Below, piece after piece: positions 27,127-36,490 of a DNA stretch of 64,000 nucleotides. Position numbers and translations under genes: made by a program. Source of the stretch: Kineosporia mesophila (GTDB taxonomy: Bacteria; Actinomycetota; Actinomycetes; Actinomycetales; Kineosporiaceae); NCBI RefSeq assembly GCF_021129235.1, contig NZ_JAJOMA010000006.1, forward strand, positions 197,580 through 261,579, read 5' to 3'. A model generated the notes under the pieces. It saw only the letters and a program-made list of their open reading frames with translations, was not told the DNA's origin and did not search any database. Each line of letters begins with the position of its first letter. The first letter of the stretch is position 1.

Positions 27127-28770
27127 ATGCTCGACCGCCAGGTCATCGACTCGCTGTTCCCGGCCGACCTCCCCGAACCGGCGGAGCTGGAGCAGAAGTA
27201 CCCGCCCCGGCAGCTGCCCGAGGGTGCGATGGTGACCCGGCTCGGTCCGTCCCCGACGGGGTTCGTGCACATCGGCGGTCTCTACGTCGGCATGATCAAC
27301 AAGGATTTGGCCGCGAGCACCGGGGGCACGTACCTGCTCCGGATCGAAGACACCGACCAGGCTCGTGAGGTCGAGGGCGCCGCCGAGCAGTTCGGGCGGG
27401 CGTTCGGCTACTTCGGTCTGGAAGCCGATGAGCCCGAGGGTGAGTACGGCCCGTACTACCAGTCGCAGCGCGAGACCCTGTACCTGACCTTCGCGCGCGA
27501 GCTGCTGCGTGAGGGCAAGGCCTACCTGTGCTTCGCCACGCCCGAAGAGCTGACCGACATCCGGGCCCGGCAGGAAGCGTCCAAGGCCCCGACCGGCTAC
27601 TACGGTCGCTGGGCGATCTGGCGCAACGCCACCGACGAGCAGCTACAGACCGCCCTGGACGAGGGCCGGCCCTACGTGGTCCGGTTCCGCACCCCGGAAG
27701 ACGGTGACCGCCGGGTCTCGTTCGACGACGCGATCCGCGGCAAGCTGCAGCACGAGGCCAACCGCAACGACGTCGTCATCCTGAAGAGCTCGGCCGCGGC
27801 TCTGCGTCTGCCCACCTATCACTTCGCCCACGCGGTGGACGATCACCTGATGCGGGTCACGCACGTGATCCGGGGTGAGGAGTGGATCAGCTCGGTGCCG
27901 CTGCACCTGCAGCTCTTCGACGCACTGGGCTTCGAGCGGGTCACCTACGCCCACATCGCCCCGCTGATGAAGACGATCTCCGGCGGAAAGCGCAAGCTTT
28001 CCAAGCGGAAAGACCCCGAGGCGGGCGTCGACTTCTATATCGAGCAGGGTTTCCCGGCCCCCGCGGTGCAGTACTACCTGCGCGGCCTGGCCAACGGCCG
28101 GCTGGCCGAGGTACCGCTTGAGCAGGCGCTTTCCACGCCGCTGGAGCTGGGCGAGTTCGGTGTCGCCGGTCCGCTGGTCGACCTGGTCAAGCTCGAGGGC
28201 ATGAGCGCCGACTACATCGCCTCGCTCACCAGTCCGCAGGTCTACGACCAGGTGCTGATCTGGGCGGAGCGCTTCGACCCCGAGCTGGCCACGGTGCTGA
28301 AGGCCGAGAAGGACCTGGCTGTCAAAGCGATCGGCGTGGAGCGCGAGGGCGTCGAGAACCCGCGCAAGGACCTGCGCAAGTGGTCGGACTTCGGCCCGCA
28401 GTACGGGTTCTTCCTCCCGACGGTGTTCCCCCTGATCGCGGGCCCCACGGACGAGCGGGTCACCGCCCTGAACGTGGCCCCCGAGGTGGTCACCGCGTTC
28501 GTGAACACCTTCATCGAGGGCTACCAGCACCTCGAGGACCAGCCCGAGTGGTTCAACCAGATCCGTGAGGCCGCGGCCAAGAACAACTTTGCGCCCAGCC
28601 CGAAGGAGTTCAAGAAGAATCCGGACGCCTACCCGGGCTCGATCCGCGAGGCCTCGCAGCTGATCCGCGTCGCGCTGACCGGCTCGACCCGCAGCCCCGA
28701 CCTGCACGCCATCGCCGTGGTGCTGGGCCAGGACGAGGTGCTGCGGCGCCTGCGGTCGCTGGCGGGCTGA
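27127..28770 (+). CDS. gltX: glutamyl-tRNA synthetase, non-standard long form
   Basis: Class I aaRS of 547 residues. The HIGH-region motif is in RLGPSPTGFVHIGGLYVG (about 39-56), and the KMSKS loop reads KRKLSKRKDP. The N-terminal extension before PSPTG and the MKTISGGKRKLSKRKDPEAG segment differ from the usual 480-490 residue actinobacterial GluRS and resemble the longer clostridial-type form. It may be a second GluRS beside a standard one elsewhere. ATG 27127 follows AAGGA; the frame continues upstream through the palindrome to a TTG but codon use there is poor. Confidence 0.9.
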   Translation: MLDRQVIDSLFPADLPEPAELEQKYPPRQLPEGAMVTRLGPSPTGFVHIGGLYVGMINKDLAASTGGTYLLRIEDTDQAREVEGAAEQFGRAFGYFGLEADEPEGEYGPYYQSQRETLYLTFARELLREGKAYLCFATPEELTDIRARQEASKAPTGYYGRWAIWRNATDEQLQTALDEGRPYVVRFRTPEDGDRRVSFDDAIRGKLQHEANRNDVVILKSSAAALRLPTYHFAHAVDDHLMRVTHVIRGEEWISSVPLHLQLFDALGFERVTYAHIAPLMKTISGGKRKLSKRKDPEAGVDFYIEQGFPAPAVQYYLRGLANGRLAEVPLEQALSTPLELGEFGVAGPLVDLVKLEGMSADYIASLTSPQVYDQVLIWAERFDPELATVLKAEKDLAVKAIGVEREGVENPRKDLRKWSDFGPQYGFFLPTVFPLIAGPTDERVTALNVAPEVVTAFVNTFIEGYQHLEDQPEWFNQIREAAAKNNFAPSPKEFKKNPDAYPGSIREASQLIRVALTGSTRSPDLHAIAVVLGQDEVLRRLRSLAG

Positions 28771-28784
28771 CCAAATCTGATTGA

Positions 28785-28827
28785 GGACGCGGGTGAGCTC
28801 GCCTTTCCGGCGAGCTCACCCGCGTCC
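28785..28827. terminator. bidirectional terminator after gltX
   Basis: A perfect 19-base-pair stem (28785-28803 with 28809-28827) with a TTTCC loop. The last codons of the convergent DksA-like gene lie inside the right arm. Confidence 0.88.
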
Positions 28828-29163
28828 CAAATTGGCGCAGTTGATACACGTGGTCGCGAGAGGCCTTGCCTGAAGCCGCTCTACGGCGATCGGCAGGCCG
28901 CACGACGCGCAGACGCCATACCGCCCGGCCGCCAGCTCGGCCATCGCCTCGACGATCCGCTCGCGGGCAGCGCGGGTGCGATGCAGGGCCGCGGTGAGCT
29001 GCTCCCGCTCGAACGCGATGGTGGCGCCCTCCGGGTCGTGCTCGTCGTCGGCATTGGAGTCGAGCGAGGCCTCGATCATCCGGGCATGATCCTTTTCGAG
29101 CGCGGCCAGGGCCTCGGTGCTCTCTCGCAGCGCCGCCGTCAGGATCTCGAGTGGCTCCGTCAA
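28816..29163 (-). CDS. DksA/TraR-family zinc-finger protein
   Basis: About 115 residues if started at TTG 29163. A coiled-coil-like helical part with the actinobacterial hallmark DDEHDPEGATIAFERE is followed by the four-Cys zinc finger CASCG...CINC. DksA/TraR proteins bind RNA polymerase through the secondary channel. The start is uncertain: the frame is open to GTG 29328, but that would place the palindrome at 29235-29288 inside the gene and give an unusual N-terminus. It ends inside the shared terminator. Confidence 0.85.
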   Translation of the reverse strand: MTEPLEILTAALRESTEALAALEKDHARMIEASLDSNADDEHDPEGATIAFEREQLTAALHRTRAARERIVEAMAELAAGRYGVCASCGLPIAVERLQARPLATTCINCANLGRG

Positions 29164-29234
29164 TGCGGTGGGGGCCGGGATCCGTCGGCCTTCGAGCGTG
29201 GCCGATCGCGTCCCGGGTGGGCGTTGGCAGGTCT

Positions 29235-29288
29235 GCGTTGTGTACACCTGGTACATCCGGTACCGGATGTACCAGGTGTACACAACGC
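29235..29288. promoter_or_regulatory. perfect 54-base palindrome with GTAC every 9 bases
   Basis: The two 27-base halves (29235-29261, 29262-29288) are exact reverse complements with no spacer. Inside, GTAC occurs five times at a fixed 9-base step. It lies between the patatin gene and the DksA-like gene, both on the minus strand, where a promoter for the latter is expected. A multi-site operator for a cooperative regulator is the simplest reading; a cruciform or large RNA hairpin is also possible. Confidence 0.7.
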
Positions 29289-29409
29289 TGGAGCGGTCAG
29301 GCCACAAATGCACGACGTGGCACCGCACGACGTGGCACGCTTGCGGTCCAGGTTCCGGGTGGGCCGGCGGTGGGTCCCACCCGGGTGACGTCCGTTCGTA
29401 GTCATCACC

Positions 29410-30261
29410 TCAGCTCGGTGGTTCGCCCCAGGCCACGGCCACGCTGTCGCGCACGAGCCGGGCCTGTGACCGGCCGGCCTTGGCGGCGTCGGAGCGGAAC
29501 GCCGGGTCGAGGGGGTTGGAACCCATGGCCCGCTTGGTGTTGGCGTCGGGCATGACCACGGCACTGTGCACGTGCGGGCCGAGCTTCTCCAGCTGGTTGC
29601 CGACCCGACCGCTGCGCCGCACCGAGGCGGCGAACGGGGCCAGCACCACGACGCGTCCGTACCCCTGGGCCAGGTCGGCGTTGGCCGACGAGCGCACACC
29701 GCCGTCGATGTAGCGCCGCCCCTGGATCGTCACCGGCGGCCAGACCGTCGGCACCGCGCAGCTCGCGCCCACGGCATCGACCAGCGGCACCCCGGACTCC
29801 CGGTCGAAGACCACGAACTCACCGGTGGACGCGTCCACCGCGGTCACCTTGAGAGGCTCGGTGGGCCAGCGCTGCTCGGGCAGCCGGCTCTGGATCACCG
29901 AGCGCCGATCGCTCTCCGGCACGGTTCGCGAGGCCAGGGCGGCCTTGCCGATGCGCCTGCGAGCCCGCTCTTCCCGGCCCGGCGCCAGACCCAGCAGGGC
30001 CCAGTGCAGCATCGTGCGTTTCCCCAGCTCGGACGACAGTTCGCCGCGGGCCTCCGCGAGCTGCTCTTCGTAGAGCTGCTCGATCGGCCGCCCCGAACGT
30101 AGTTGCGCCCCGGCGACCGAGCCCGCCGACGTGCCAATGACCAGATCGGCCCGGGACAGGTCGACACCCAGCTCGGCGAGACCCGCGATCATGCCGAGCT
30201 CCCAGGCGATGCCCGTGATGCCGCCACCGGCCAGGACGAGCGCGCGTCGATCGTCCTTCAC
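29410..30261 (-). CDS. patatin-like phospholipase
   Basis: A 283-residue Ser-Asp dyad lipid hydrolase. Near the N-terminus are the oxyanion loop AGGGITG and the nucleophile elbow GTSAGS; the catalytic Asp is in DGGVRSSAN. GTG 30261 is the start, after a run of G. No signal peptide is seen, so it is probably cytoplasmic. Substrate is unknown; family members cleave acyl chains from membrane lipids. Confidence 0.92.
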   Translation of the reverse strand: MKDDRRALVLAGGGITGIAWELGMIAGLAELGVDLSRADLVIGTSAGSVAGAQLRSGRPIEQLYEEQLAEARGELSSELGKRTMLHWALLGLAPGREERARRRIGKAALASRTVPESDRRSVIQSRLPEQRWPTEPLKVTAVDASTGEFVVFDRESGVPLVDAVGASCAVPTVWPPVTIQGRRYIDGGVRSSANADLAQGYGRVVVLAPFAASVRRSGRVGNQLEKLGPHVHSAVVMPDANTKRAMGSNPLDPAFRSDAAKAGRSQARLVRDSVAVAWGEPPS

Positions 30262-30605
30262 AGCTGAAGACCCCCACGAGTGGCCCGAATGGAACCTTGA
30301 TTCTAGATCGGGGGTCCGCGTCTTCCTATGCCCGAGCCCGGGCCCGAGCCGGGCATCGGCCGGTGGTCAGGCGGGGAGAACCGATCGTGGGCCCCCCGAA
30401 ATCGCCACGGTGGCAATCCTGCTCGGCGGCGACGAGTCGTGTGTCGGCCCGGTCGATGATCACAACTGGCGGGATCCGGGCGGGTCAGTATGGTGATCAA
30501 CATCGAGCGAAAGTCCGGAAGGCCGGATTCCATCCGGATTTCACGGACTGCAAGGTCGTGCAAGCAATGGCACCCAACGGAACGTGACGGCACTCGGAGG
30601 AAAAG
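30262..30605. other. intergenic region, nothing recognised
   Basis: A 344-base gap between the divergent patatin and small-protein genes. It has GC-rich short self-complementary stretches (GCCCGAGCCCGGGC near 30331) but no gene, clear promoter or known RNA. The ribosome site GGAGGAAAAG for the next gene is at its right end. Confidence 0.5.
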
Positions 30606-30812
30606 ATGCGAATCCTGTCAGTGGTTCTCGTGGTCTGGCTCCTCATCGGTGTTCTGGCGTCCGCCCAGCGCGGATACTTCGACAGCGACAAGGACCCGGA
30701 CGTGAGCTGCTCCGACGCGGGCACGATCGCGGTCAGCATCGTCGCCGGCCCGCTGAACTACCTGGGCGCCAACCCCAAGGTCGACTGCAAGGTGCCCCAG
30801 CCGAGCAAGTGA
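30606..30812 (+). CDS. small membrane-anchored or secreted protein
   Basis: 68 residues with an N-terminal hydrophobic helix (residues 3-19) and a short exported part holding two Cys (CSDAGTIA and KVDCKVP), a possible disulfide. Small proteins of this build (RGYF...C.DAGTIAV...GPLNYLG) are widespread in actinobacteria with no known role. GGAGGAAAAG gives a strong start at ATG 30606. Confidence 0.8.
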   Translation: MRILSVVLVVWLLIGVLASAQRGYFDSDKDPDVSCSDAGTIAVSIVAGPLNYLGANPKVDCKVPQPSK

Positions 30813-30897
30813 CCGATAGGTTGCTCAGAGTGAAGGGCAAAGCCAAGACGGTAACGAAACTGGCGAAGGTCGTTCTATTCGGGCAAGGTCGGCTGGT

Positions 30898-31608
30898 ATG
30901 ACGACCGAACCGAACTCTGTCGGCGGGACGAATGATGTGGCGGCCGAGGATCAGCTGCCCACCTACACGCGACGCAGCGACCAGACCCGGTACGACGCCC
31001 AGGCCATCAATTCGGCCCTGGACGAGGCATTTCTGTGTCACGTCGCCTATATCGACAGCGGCGACCCGATCGTCGTCCCGATCATTCATGCCCGGGTCGG
31101 CGAGGAACTGATTCTGCGTGTCGGGCCGGAGTCGCGGCTGGCCGAGCTGGCCGCCTCCGGTGACATCGCGCTCTGCGTCACCCTCACGCTGCTCGACGGC
31201 CTGGTGCTGGCCCGCGCGGAGGTCGACAACACGGTCAACTACCGCAGCATCGTGATCCGGGGCACCGGCACGCTCGTGAAAGACGCCGAGGGCCAGCAGG
31301 CCGGGCTGGACGCGGTGGTCGAGCACCTGGTCGCCGGGCGCTCCAACCACTCCCGCCCGCCGACGCCGGAAGAGTTCGCCGAGGTCGTCCTCATCCGCCT
31401 GCCGCTCGCCGACGTGGCGCTGAAGACCCGCACCGGGCCGCCGCAGGACGCCGAGGAAGACCTCCCGCTGCACCACTGGGCGGGCGTCATCAGCGTGCGC
31501 AACGCCTACGGCCCGCCCTTCCCCTCGCCCGACCTGCCCTACGACCGGCAGGTGCCGGCGCAGCTGGCGAACTACAACCGTTCGGCCCGGGCACAGGGTT
31601 ACCGGTAG
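30898..31608 (+). CDS. pyridoxamine 5'-phosphate oxidase-related flavin-binding protein
   Basis: A 236-residue split-barrel protein of the Pyridox_ox_2 type: TRRSDQTRYD near the N-terminus, FLCHVAYIDSGDPIVVPIIH, and the basic NYRSIVIRGTG in the core. Such proteins bind FMN or related cofactors; the substrate is unknown and most are not pyridoxine enzymes. ATG 30898 has only a weak ribosome site. It stands between the small exported protein and the FAD oxidase on the same strand. Confidence 0.88.
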   Translation: MTTEPNSVGGTNDVAAEDQLPTYTRRSDQTRYDAQAINSALDEAFLCHVAYIDSGDPIVVPIIHARVGEELILRVGPESRLAELAASGDIALCVTLTLLDGLVLARAEVDNTVNYRSIVIRGTGTLVKDAEGQQAGLDAVVEHLVAGRSNHSRPPTPEEFAEVVLIRLPLADVALKTRTGPPQDAEEDLPLHHWAGVISVRNAYGPPFPSPDLPYDRQVPAQLANYNRSARAQGYR

Positions 31609-31780
31609 CCCTCCAGCGCCGGAACACCCGCCGTCGTCCCTCTCTCCACCGGCGGATCGCACGCTAAAGTCGCGCGCGGAGGATTGCGACATCCCGGACA
31701 GTGATCGTCCGGGTGCGCGCCGCATGCACCGCTCGGTACTGCCCGTCACCAGCTGACGGTCGCTAGGAGGGATGCCCGCA

Positions 31781-33229
31781 GTGGACCTGCTCGCCGACCT
31801 GCGCGAGATCGTCGGGGACACGCACGTCGTCACCGACCCGGAAGCGGCCCAGCCGTACGCGCAGGACTGGACCAGACGCTGGCACGGCAAACCCCTCGCG
31901 GTGGTGCGCCCGGCGACCGTGGCCCAGGTCTCGGCCGTGCTGAGAGCCTGCGCGGCCGCCGGGATCTCCCTGGTGCCGCAGGGTGGCAACACCGGACTGG
32001 TCGGTGGTGGGGTGCCGCACGACGGGGAGGTCGTGCTGAGCCTGGCCCGGCTCGACTCGGTGGGCCCGCTCGATCCGCTCGGCCGCACGCTGATGGCCGG
32101 CGCCGGGGTCACCCTGGCCCAGCTGCAGCGGGCCGCGCGGAGTGCGGGTCTGGACGTGGGTCTGGACTTCTCCGCGCGCGACACCGCCACGGTCGGCGGC
32201 ATCGCGGCCACCAACGCCGGCGGTGAACGCGTGATGCGCCACGGTGCGGCCCGGTTCCGCATCCGCGGGCTGGAGGTTGTGCTCGCCGACGGCTCGGTGG
32301 TGCGGCGCATGTCCGGCGTGGCCAAGGACAACACCGGCTACGACTTGGTGCAGCTGATGATCGGCAGCGAGGGCACACTCGGAGTGATCACCGCGGTGCA
32401 GGTCGACCTGATCCGCCCGCACAAGATCGTCGGCACCGCCCTGGTCGCGGTGAGCACGGTGGACGACGCCCTGACCGTGCTGCGGGCCGTGCAGCGCGAC
32501 TTCACCGGGCTCGAGGCCGCCGAGTTCTTCCATCACGACGGGCTTCAGCTGGTGCTCAAGCACGAGCGCCTGGCCCAGCCCTTCGAGCGGCCGCACCCGC
32601 TCTACCTGCTCTTCGACCTGGCCGACGACGACAACCGGCCCGACTCCTTCGACGAGCTCACCGCACTGCTCACCGATCTCGACTGCGTGCGCGACGTGGT
32701 GCTGGTCGCCACCGCGGCCGAGCGGCGCCGGCTCTGGGAACTGCGCGAGCTGCAGACCGAGGCCGTCAGCGCCGAGGGGGTGCCGGTCAAGCTCGACGTG
32801 GCCCTGCCGCTGAACCAGCTCTCCAATTTCGAGCGGCAGCTCGCCGAGGTGGTGCGCCCGGTGGCCCGGCACGCCGTGTCGATCATCTTCGGGCACATCG
32901 CCGAGGGGAACGTGCACGTCAACCTGCTGAACGCGCTGGACGAAGACGCCGGCGGCGCGGTCACCGAGGCCGTGCTCGATCTGGTGGCAGCGCTCGGCGG
33001 CAGCATCAGCGCGGAGCACGGCATCGGTCAGGCCAACCGCCGGTGGCTACCCCTCACCCGGGGCTCGGCCGACCTCGCGGCCATGCGCGCGATCAAGCAG
33101 GCCCTCGACCCGGAGGGCATTCTCAGCCCGGGCCGGATGCTGCCCGACCCGGTCGTGCCCGAACCTGAGCCGAAGCCCAAGGTCGCTGCGAAGAAGACCA
33201 CCCGCACCCGGGCCAGGACGACCCGCTGA
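31781..33229 (+). CDS. FAD-linked oxidase, GlcD/D-2-hydroxyacid dehydrogenase type
   Basis: A 482-residue flavoenzyme. A PCMH-type FAD-binding domain (VVRPATVAQVSAVLRACAAA, PQGGNTGLVGGG, RDTATVGGIAATNAGG) is followed by the FAD-oxidase C-terminal domain (GHIAEGNVHVN, SAEHGIGQ). Enzymes of this type oxidise D-lactate, glycolate or D-2-hydroxyglutarate. The C-terminus carries an extra Lys/Arg tail. GTG 31781 is favoured because AGGAGGG at 31765-31771 is at a good distance; ATG 31772 is too close to it. Confidence 0.9.
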   Translation: MDLLADLREIVGDTHVVTDPEAAQPYAQDWTRRWHGKPLAVVRPATVAQVSAVLRACAAAGISLVPQGGNTGLVGGGVPHDGEVVLSLARLDSVGPLDPLGRTLMAGAGVTLAQLQRAARSAGLDVGLDFSARDTATVGGIAATNAGGERVMRHGAARFRIRGLEVVLADGSVVRRMSGVAKDNTGYDLVQLMIGSEGTLGVITAVQVDLIRPHKIVGTALVAVSTVDDALTVLRAVQRDFTGLEAAEFFHHDGLQLVLKHERLAQPFERPHPLYLLFDLADDDNRPDSFDELTALLTDLDCVRDVVLVATAAERRRLWELRELQTEAVSAEGVPVKLDVALPLNQLSNFERQLAEVVRPVARHAVSIIFGHIAEGNVHVNLLNALDEDAGGAVTEAVLDLVAALGGSISAEHGIGQANRRWLPLTRGSADLAAMRAIKQALDPEGILSPGRMLPDPVVPEPEPKPKVAAKKTTRTRARTTR

Positions 33230-33233
33230 CTCC

Positions 33234-33740
33234 TCAGAAGAGAGCGCTGCCCTGCTCCAGATCGAGCAGGTAGCGCTTGCGTTCGAGCCCGCCGCCGTAC
33301 CCGGTGAGCGAGCCGTTCGCACCGATGACCCGGTGGCACGGCACGATGATCGAGATCGGGTTCGCGCCGTTGGCCAGGCCCACCGCGCGGGAGGCACCCG
33401 GCACCAGCCCGAGCTGTGCCGCCACCGCGCCGTACGAGGCGGTGCGGCCGTATCCGATGTGCCGCAGCCGTTCCCACACACCGAGCTGGAACACCGTGCC
33501 GGTGGGGCGCAACGGCAGGTCGAACGCGGTCAGGGAACCGGCGAAGTATTCGTTCAGCTGCGAACGCGCCGCGGCGATCACGATCTCGTCGTCGTTCTCG
33601 GTGCCGCTGAACCGCACTTCGTCCCAGTGCCGGTGCGACGCCTTGTGCGGGCTGAAGAACAGTCCGGTCAGGGCCCCGGACTCAGCGATCAGGAGAAGGT
33701 CACCGACCGGGCTGGGGAGTACCGACCAGCTGATGGACAT
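33234..33740 (-). CDS. ogt: methylated-DNA-protein-cysteine methyltransferase
   Basis: A 168-residue repair protein that moves the alkyl group from O6-methylguanine to its own Cys in IIVPCHRVI, near residue 130. The C-terminal domain with [10 protein letters not shown] and the Arg finger region is complete, and the N-terminal domain is the short Ogt type. It is convergent with the FAD oxidase, with 4 bases between stops. Confidence 0.95.
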   Translation of the reverse strand: MSISWSVLPSPVGDLLLIAESGALTGLFFSPHKASHRHWDEVRFSGTENDDEIVIAAARSQLNEYFAGSLTAFDLPLRPTGTVFQLGVWERLRHIGYGRTASYGAVAAQLGLVPGASRAVGLANGANPISIIVPCHRVIGANGSLTGYGGGLERKRYLLDLEQGSALF

Positions 33741-33884
33741 TCCTTGAGGTTAGAGGCCCGTCCGGGAGTGTTGCTGGCAGAAAAGCGACATTAATAGGGC
33801 CTCTCCCGGCCCGCTAGGACTGGGGGAGATCACAGGTCACCACAGTTGTTCGTCATCCTACGTTCAGATTGCTGGGGAAGAATC

Positions 33885-34661
33885 ATGGCCGTGCCGGTAA
33901 TCGACCTCAACGCCGATCTCGGTGAGTCTTTCGGGCGCTGGACGCTCGGCGACGACGCGGCTCTGATCGAGGTGATCAGCAGCGCGAACATCGCCTGTGG
34001 GTTCCACGCCGGTGATCCGTCCACGCTGCGGCGCAGCTGCGAGCTCGCAGCCGGCGCCGGGGTCGCGATCGGGGCTCAGGTGGCCTACCGCGACCTGGCC
34101 GGTTTCGGCCGCCGCTTCATCGACGTCGCCCCGGACGAGCTGCGCGACGACGTGCTTTACCAGCTCGGCGCCCTCGACGGCTTCGCCCGGGCGGCGGGCA
34201 GTCGCGTCACCTACCTCAAGCCGCACGGCGCGCTCTATCACGCGGCGGTCGGCAACGCGGGTCAGGCGAAGGCGATTGTGGACGCTGTGCGCACCTATGA
34301 CCCGACCCTTGCGGTGCTCGGGCAGCCGGGTTCGTTGCTGCTGAAAGAAGCTGCGGCGGTTGGACTGCGGGCGGTGCCCGAGGCATTCGCCGACCGGCAG
34401 TACACCGCGGACGGCGGCCTGCTCTCCCGGTCCCGGCCCGGTGCGGTGCTCACCGACCAGGCCCGGATCGCCGAGCAGGTGCAGCGGCTGATGGCCGGTG
34501 AGGGCGTGATCGCGGACGACGGCAGCGTCGTACCGGTCAGCGCCGAGTCGATCTGCGTGCACGGTGACACGCCGGGGGCCGTCGAGATCGCGAAAACCGT
34601 GCGCACCGTGATCGCAGCGTCCGGTGGCAGTGTCCAGGCCTTCACGAATCTGCCGTCGTGA
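33885..34661 (+). CDS. pxpA: 5-oxoprolinase subunit A (LamB/YcsF family)
   Basis: A 258-residue protein with the family start VIDLNADLGESFGRW and later SANIACGFHAGDP, YLKPHGALYH and EAFADRQYTADG. PxpA works with PxpB and PxpC to open 5-oxoproline to glutamate using ATP. No pxpB or pxpC lies nearby, so the partners must be elsewhere or its role differs. GGGGAAG precedes ATG 33885. Confidence 0.93.
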   Translation: MAVPVIDLNADLGESFGRWTLGDDAALIEVISSANIACGFHAGDPSTLRRSCELAAGAGVAIGAQVAYRDLAGFGRRFIDVAPDELRDDVLYQLGALDGFARAAGSRVTYLKPHGALYHAAVGNAGQAKAIVDAVRTYDPTLAVLGQPGSLLLKEAAAVGLRAVPEAFADRQYTADGGLLSRSRPGAVLTDQARIAEQVQRLMAGEGVIADDGSVVPVSAESICVHGDTPGAVEIAKTVRTVIAASGGSVQAFTNLPS

Positions 34662-35116
34662 GCGTGGCCAGGTGGGGGGACAGTGGAAAAGGACGCGTGC
34701 CACTGGCCGAGAGGATGAATTCATTCTCGTCAGGTTCGATGATCTACAGCCCGATAACTGGTCACCCGGTGAATCTGAACGATGACTATGTGTAGAGTAA
34801 AACCGCTGTCGAGGGGACGACGCCAGCGGTGTGGGCCGGGGGGCCCATGGGATCGGCATCGCCGACGTCGCGCCAGCTCAGCGGGCACGGCCGACGCCCA
34901 CGAAGGGCGTCTGGCCGCTGACCGGCGCATCACCAATGTCGGGGGACCGGTTGGTGCGCCGGTCAGCGCTCGTTGCCGACCGGAGAATTCGTCAGCTCAC
35001 CACCCCCACGGATCGGAAATCCTGTGCGAGTCAGCGGCCAGCCCGTATCTACCGGCAAACCTGCCGGTCCCCCGATCGGCCAGGAATTCGGGAGCCGACC
35101 GGGCTCGGGTCCGGCG
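34662..35116. other. upstream region of the lycopene cyclase gene
   Basis: About 455 bases without a convincing gene. An AT-richer patch near 34775-34800 (GACTATGTGTAGAGT) may hold a promoter. The lycopene cyclase frame is open back to 34973, so its true start could lie within this stretch. Confidence 0.4.
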
Positions 35117-36340
35117 ATGATCCCGATGGCGCGCCGCTCCGATCGCGGGGCCGGGCTCCTCGTCGACGTGGCGATCGTCGGTGGCGGGGGTGCCGGGCTG
35201 AGTCTGGTGCTGGCCCTCGAGCACGCCGCCCGCACCTCTGGGCGCCGGGCGCCGTCGATCGCCGTCATCGATCCGGTGCGGCGGACGGGTCAGGACCGTA
35301 CCTGGTGCTGGTGGGCCTCCGAGCACGACCAGCCCGCCTGGCTCGCGCCCCTGCTCACGCACACCTGGCCGACCATGCGCCTGGTGAACGGCCAGGGCGC
35401 CACGAAAACCTACGACCTCGCGCCGCTGCGCTATCAGATGCTTCGCTCGGCCGATCTCTACGCCGCGGCCGACGCCGCGCTGGAGCGCATGGGCGGTGTC
35501 CGGATCACCGCGGCGGCCGATGATGTGTACGACGGCATGCCGCACGCGGTGGTGCGGGCCGGGGACGAGCGGATCCGGGCCAGCTGGGTGTTCGACTCCC
35601 GGCCCTCGCCGCCCTCGGCCCCCGGCTCCACGCAGCTGTTGCAGCACTTCCGCGGCTGGACCGTCCGGTTCCCCGACGGCTCGGCCAAGCTGGACGAAAA
35701 TGTGGCCACGCTGATGGATTTCAGCGTCCCGCAGCCCGATCGCGGGGTGGCCTTCGCCTACTGCCTGCCGGTGGCGGCCGACATCGCCCTGATCGAGTAC
35801 ACCGAGTTCAGCCCCGCCGTTCTGGATCCCGCGCGCTACGACGAGGCTCTGCGTTCGTACCTCGACCGCATCTGGCCCGGCGTGACGTATCGGATCGAGG
35901 CGCAGGAAGACGGCGTGATCCCGATGACCGACGCGTCGTTCGCCCGCCGCACCGGTGACCGGCTCTTCCGGCTCGGTACCGCCGGTGGGGCGACCCGGGC
36001 GTCCACCGGTTATACGTTCTCGGCCATGCAGCGCCAGGCGCAGCAGATCGCCGAGTTGCTGCTGGACGACCGTCTCCCTGTCCCGCCCCGGCCCTACCCG
36101 CTGCGGCACCGCTGGATGGACGCCGTGATGCTGCGCGCCCTCGACCGTGGTTACGTCGACGGACCCGGTCTCTTCACCAGCCTTTTCGAGCGCAACCCGA
36201 GCGATCGGGTGATCCGGTTCCTGGACGGCACGAGCAGCCCGGCCGATGAGCTGGCCATCATGAGCTCCACGCCCGCCCCGGCGATGATGCGCTCGGCGAT
36301 GGAAGACGCGTCGGCCCGGCTGAAGCGAATCTTCCGTTAG
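35117..36340 (+). CDS. crtY: lycopene cyclase family protein
   Basis: A 407-residue FAD/NAD-binding protein: VDVAIVGGGGAGLSLVLAL dinucleotide motif, then the family mark DRTWCWW and, further on, IEYTEFS and a GGATRASTGYTF stretch near the C-terminal third. CrtY-type cyclases close the ends of lycopene to beta-ionone rings, giving beta- or gamma-carotene. No other carotenoid gene is present. The start is uncertain; ATG 35117 gives the usual family length, while GTG 35024 is possible. Confidence 0.82.
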   Translation: MIPMARRSDRGAGLLVDVAIVGGGGAGLSLVLALEHAARTSGRRAPSIAVIDPVRRTGQDRTWCWWASEHDQPAWLAPLLTHTWPTMRLVNGQGATKTYDLAPLRYQMLRSADLYAAADAALERMGGVRITAAADDVYDGMPHAVVRAGDERIRASWVFDSRPSPPSAPGSTQLLQHFRGWTVRFPDGSAKLDENVATLMDFSVPQPDRGVAFAYCLPVAADIALIEYTEFSPAVLDPARYDEALRSYLDRIWPGVTYRIEAQEDGVIPMTDASFARRTGDRLFRLGTAGGATRASTGYTFSAMQRQAQQIAELLLDDRLPVPPRPYPLRHRWMDAVMLRALDRGYVDGPGLFTSLFERNPSDRVIRFLDGTSSPADELAIMSSTPAPAMMRSAMEDASARLKRIFR

Positions 36341-36490
36341 CGAGCGGCCGTCGCACAGAGTATCGACTGATCACCTGATGTGACACTACAGCTTTTCCCA
36401 TGACAGAGTCGGTCTGCCGCGGGCAGTCACCGCAGCACCGGAGGCCCTTCGGGACATGTTCCGGTAAGCCGACTTTGGGGACTTCTGACG

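Noticed and set aside
29164-29328. N-terminal extension of the DksA-like protein through the palindrome
   Set aside because: Gives an odd Tyr/Trp/Cys-rich start not seen in the family; the palindrome is better explained as a control site.
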